Shown here: in pieces, positions 5,694 to 7,688 of the stretch | Numbering within the stretch: position 1 is the stretch's first letter | How the letters are laid out: each line of letters starts with the position of its first letter | Source: Candidatus Woesearchaeota archaeon | GTDB taxonomy: Archaea > Nanobdellota > Nanobdellia > Woesearchaeales > ARS49 | Assembly (NCBI GenBank): GCA_016203345.1 | Contig: JACQMZ010000114.1 | Coordinates: 1-7,688, forward strand | Direction: 5' to 3' | Length of the DNA: 7,688 nucleotides | Made by a program: the position numbers and the translations under genes | The notes under the pieces: generated by a model | The model's input: only the letters and a program-made list of their open reading frames with translations | The model's database searches: none | What the model was told of the DNA's origin: nothing

Positions 5694-6389
5694 CTTACGA
5701 ATTTTGCTGAATGAGGACGCGCAGCGACCGAATTCGCAAAATTCATGCGCAAAAGACTTCAGAACTTGAGCAGGGTCAGGAGCATTCACCACGCCAGACG
5801 CAACCAGAATACCGCGCGCACCAAGCTCAAGCGCCTTACGCACGTCCTCTGCAGTCTTAATCCCTGCCCCGCAAAGAATCGGAATGTTCTTTATGGAATT
5901 GGTTGTTTGAGTGATCACTTGGGGTTTGGCTTGCGACACTGCAACATCCCCCCCAATCAGTTCAGGAGGCTCGACAGCTATCATGTCCGGCGCCAACGGC
6001 GCAATCTTTTGCGCAACAGCAGGCGACCGGGCGCACACGACAACCTGTAATCCTGCAGAACGCGCCGCAGAAAGTGACTTTTGAAGTGAGAGCACGGAAA
6101 GCCTTTTTTCAGAATGATTCAATAACGTTCCAACAGCTCCTGCTTCCCGCACACCAACAGGCAACACGTGGCCGGTATGCGCGCCGAACACAATCGGATC
6201 AACATGCTGAGCAAACGTAACCACTCCAGTCGCGGAAACACGCGGAATGTCCTGCGGTTGTACAGCCAAAGCTACAGTCACACCACACTCGCGGGACACA
6301 CGAACAGCAACGCGCGCCAATTCAACAGCATGCCTTCCAGTCCCTTTCTCGTATGCCTTGCAGTTTACAACAATACAGGGCGTCTTCAC
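5688..6389 (-). CDS. tpiA: Triosephosphate isomerase, archaeal type
   Basis: Interconverts dihydroxyacetone phosphate and glyceraldehyde 3-phosphate in glycolysis and gluconeogenesis, in the cytoplasm. From GTG 6389 the protein has 233 residues. Visible active-site residues are N9 and K11 (N-C-K), H92 (L-N-H-S-E-K-R) and E140 (V-E-P-P-E-L-I-G-G); the phosphate-binding C-G-A-G-I and V-A-S-G-V follow. Q-H-V-D-P and G-A-H-T-G-H are archaeal TPI hallmarks. GTG 6389 overlaps the transporter stop as GTGA, which indicates translational coupling; the in-frame TTG at 6416 would add nine residues inside the upstream gene. Archaeal TPIs usually end soon after the last helix (here A-Q-V-L-K-S-F-A-H). The final residues 216-231 are encoded by a palindromic element, so the C-terminus looks extended. 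Confidence 0.92.
   Translation of the reverse strand: MKTPCIVVNCKAYEKGTGRHAVELARVAVRVSRECGVTVALAVQPQDIPRVSATGVVTFAQHVDPIVFGAHTGHVLPVGVREAGAVGTLLNHSEKRLSVLSLQKSLSAARSAGLQVVVCARSPAVAQKIAPLAPDMIAVEPPELIGGDVAVSQAKPQVITQTTNSIKNIPILCGAGIKTAEDVRKALELGARGILVASGVVNAPDPAQVLKSFAHEFCEFGRCASSFSKIRKF
5699..5744 (-). repeat. Palindromic element 4, inside the 3' end of tpiA
   Basis: Read on the minus strand, GAATTTTGC (5744-5736) and GCAAAATTC (5707-5699) are perfectly complementary 9-nt arms. The 28-nt core starts GAATTCGGTCGCTG, has CGCGTCC in the middle and ends TCATTCA. It differs from the element 2 core only in the middle 7-8 nt, and the GAAT/ATTC extension with one bulged A is the same. It is in frame with tpiA and encodes residues 216 to about 231. 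Confidence 0.88.
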
Positions 6390-7135
6390 GGATGAAACAC
6401 CACACCTGCAAGCCAAATGAGCACCACCCCTGCCATCAAGCTCGCAAATTGCATAAATGAACGAATAGGCATTCGCTCCTTATGAAGCTCAGGAAGCAGA
6501 TCAGCACTCGCTATGTAAATAAAACCACCAGCCGCCAAAGCCAACAGATACTGGTTTGCCGCGAACACAAAATCACGAAAATAATACGCGAGGAGAGCGC
6601 CTGCAAACGCAGTCAGAGCAGACAAGAAATTGTACACGATCGCCCTCGTCCGCGACAAGCCACTAAACAACAAGACAGAAAAATCTCCAATTTCCTGCGG
6701 AAGCTCATGAAAAATAATGGCAAGGCTCGTGGTTATGCCAACAGAAATGTCCACGATAAAACTTGCCGCAATAATGACGCCGTCCACAAAATTGTGCACC
6801 CCATCGCCAATCAAAATAAGATAACTAAACGTGTGCACTTCACACCTGCCATGGTGGCAATGGCTCCACAACAAAAACTGCTCAATCACGAAAAACACCA
6901 ACACCCCTGCCAGCACGAACGCGAGAATCCCATGTGATTCTCCTCCAGAAAGTTCTATAGCCTCAGGAATCAACTCCAGAAAGCTCGCAGCCATCAACGC
7001 GCCTGCGGCAAAACTCACCAAATTATTCAAAAACTTGTGCAACACGTTCTGGCGAATTGACAACAGAAACACGCCCACCAGAGAGATCGCACTGGAAATA
7101 AACGTAAACAACAAAATCCACCACAACACACTCAT
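6386..7135 (-). CDS. ZIP-family divalent metal transporter
   Basis: A 249-residue integral membrane protein with about eight hydrophobic helices, expected to carry Zn2+ or a similar metal into the cytoplasm. The family's metal-site motifs are present: G-D-G-V-H-N-F-V-D-G (110-119, with H114, N115 and D118) in TM4 and H-E-L-P-Q-E-I-G-D-F (143-152, with H143, E144 and E148) in TM5. A histidine/cysteine-rich loop, H-C-H-H-G-R-C-E-V-H (92-101), precedes TM4 and may bind metal. ATG 7135 is preferred over the adjacent GTG 7138, because GAGGTGA overlapping the thioredoxin stop is then 4 nt away. The 3' end overlaps tpiA by 3 nt (GTGA). Confidence 0.9.
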   Translation of the reverse strand: MSVLWWILLFTFISSAISLVGVFLLSIRQNVLHKFLNNLVSFAAGALMAASFLELIPEAIELSGGESHGILAFVLAGVLVFFVIEQFLLWSHCHHGRCEVHTFSYLILIGDGVHNFVDGVIIAASFIVDISVGITTSLAIIFHELPQEIGDFSVLLFSGLSRTRAIVYNFLSALTAFAGALLAYYFRDFVFAANQYLLALAAGGFIYIASADLLPELHKERMPIRSFMQFASLMAGVVLIWLAGVVFHP

Positions 7136-7139
7136 CACG

Positions 7140-7463
7140 TCACCTCTTCAGCCATCCATCAATCTGCGCCCGAAGCGCGGCCTCACCTGAAAAACCCACC
7201 ATCCGCCCCACTTCCTCTCCCTTGTCAAACAAAATAACGCAGGGAATATTCAACACTCCCGCATTCTGTGCGAGCTCTGCATGCTCATCGACATTCACCT
7301 TGCCAAAAGCCACCTTTCCAGCCAATGCCTTGTCGCCTGCAACCTTGTCAAATACCGGACCAAGCAGTTTACACGGCCCACACCATTCTGCCCAAAAATC
7401 AACCACAACAGGAACACCAGAGCGCGCCACGTCCTTTTCAAAATCAGCAATCTCCTTAACCAT
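7140..7463 (-). CDS. trxA: Thioredoxin
   Basis: A 107-residue cytoplasmic thiol-disulfide oxidoreductase of standard thioredoxin length. F-W-A-E-W-C-G-P-C-K holds the redox pair C28/C31, and the conserved cis-proline is P74 in N-I-P-C-V-I-L-F. Residue 75 is Cys, where Thr is usual next to the active site, which gives a third cysteine near the redox pair. ATG 7463 overlaps the end of the NYN gene by 8 nt, with GGGTG a few bases upstream as a possible ribosome binding site. A longer frame reaches 7610, but its first 49 residues overlap the NYN gene in another frame and are arginine-rich without thioredoxin features. The stop overlaps the ribosome binding site of the transporter gene. Confidence 0.93.
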   Translation of the reverse strand: MVKEIADFEKDVARSGVPVVVDFWAEWCGPCKLLGPVFDKVAGDKALAGKVAFGKVNVDEHAELAQNAGVLNIPCVILFDKGEEVGRMVGFSGEAALRAQIDGWLKR

Positions 7464-7688
7464 GCTGCACCCGCACCGCATTCGCGCTCTGGTCCTTTGC
7501 GGGCTTTGACGCATGCGACCTGCGCTCGAACAAATATCTCTTCTGGTTTGCATCAAGATCTGAAAAGCTGTCCGCCGCCTCGATAAGCTTTGCAGACGCG
7601 CTTTTGCCAAACGCCATCACTTCCACCCGCGTACCCAGCGCCTTCTGCAAGTGCTGGACAAGCGGGACAAAATCGCCATCGCCAGACA
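7456..7688 (-). CDS. NYN-domain (LabA/PIN-like) protein, C-terminal part
   Basis: The gene enters from beyond the window edge; only about 76 codons are visible. The first visible residues, S-G-D-G-D-F-V-P-L-V, then V-E-V-M-A-F-G-K-S-A-S-A-K-L-I-E-A-A-D, are the end of the NYN domain, a PIN-like nuclease fold. The two Asp of S-G-D-G-D-F belong to its acidic, metal-binding site. After A-D-S-F-S-D-L the protein has a basic, polar tail of about 35 residues. The family is linked to RNA cleavage or regulation, but the specific target cannot be inferred. The stop overlaps thioredoxin by 8 nt, so the two are probably co-transcribed and coupled. Confidence 0.8.
   Translation of the reverse strand, partial: SGDGDFVPLVQHLQKALGTRVEVMAFGKSASAKLIEAADSFSDLDANQKRYLFERRSHASKPAKDQSANAVRVQHG

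Noticed and set aside
945..5744. CRISPR array or integron attC sites
   Set aside because: The elements are far apart, lack regular spacers and show no attC core motifs, although the variable arms and bulged base recall attC folds. No integrase is in the window.
5663..5752. N-terminal extension of the beta-propeller protein
   Set aside because: It runs through the 3' end of tpiA and its palindrome, and would bury the signal peptide. The TATA box position supports the start at 5662.
7464..7610. N-terminal extension of thioredoxin
   Set aside because: It overlaps the NYN gene in another frame and is arginine-rich with no thioredoxin features; ATG 7463 gives the standard family length.
1..7688. 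tRNA, rRNA or riboswitch
   Set aside because: No tRNA-like cloverleaf, rRNA segment or known riboswitch core was recognised, and the intergenic gaps are too short for most of them.

Overview
The window looks like part of an archaeal chromosome, probably from a small-genome DPANN-type lineage; the phylum is an inference. The evidence is: archaeal TATA boxes (17-26; minus strand 5693-5686 and 4566-4559), two of which sit so close to the start codon that the mRNAs should be leaderless; GGTGA-type ribosome binding sites on operon-internal genes; class III (archaeal prepilin-like) N-termini of the form K-K/R-G-(L/I)-E-L followed by a hydrophobic helix; and a short archaeal-type triosephosphate isomerase.

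Layout. (1) 61-3034, plus strand: a four-gene cell-surface operon. Two paralogous pilin-like proteins flank a 79-residue two-helix membrane protein and a cysteine-rich lipoprotein built from an internally duplicated module. (2) 3091-3686: a wrecked region. The C-terminal end of a short-chain dehydrogenase (minus strand) abuts a 5'-truncated reading frame on the plus strand, and both are cut at about 3300-3310. (3) 3745-4536, minus strand: a TIM-barrel protein resembling TrpF but without its catalytic cysteine. (4) 4580-5662, minus strand: a lipoprotein with a YVTN-type beta-propeller. (5) 5688-7688, minus strand: a tightly overlapping operon in the order NYN-domain protein (partial), thioredoxin, ZIP metal transporter, triosephosphate isomerase.

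The most striking signal is a family of four small palindromic elements (945-990, 2385-2431, 3032-3068, and 5744-5699 on the minus strand). Each has two perfectly complementary 9-nt arms around a related core. The arm sequence differs at every site, while the core is shared; two copies have nearly the same core, starting GAATTCGGTCGCTG and ending TCATTCA. All four lie at the 3' end of a gene, in the sense orientation. Two contain the stop codon in the stem, one encodes the last residues of triosephosphate isomerase, and one falls between two overlapping surface genes and supplies the N-terminal leader codons of the second. They could be 3'-end RNA structures, a mobile palindrome, or both.

The plus strand is enriched in A over T and C over G in genes of both orientations, which suggests replication-linked skew. 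The tail of the truncated region (about 3600-3686) runs the opposite way.
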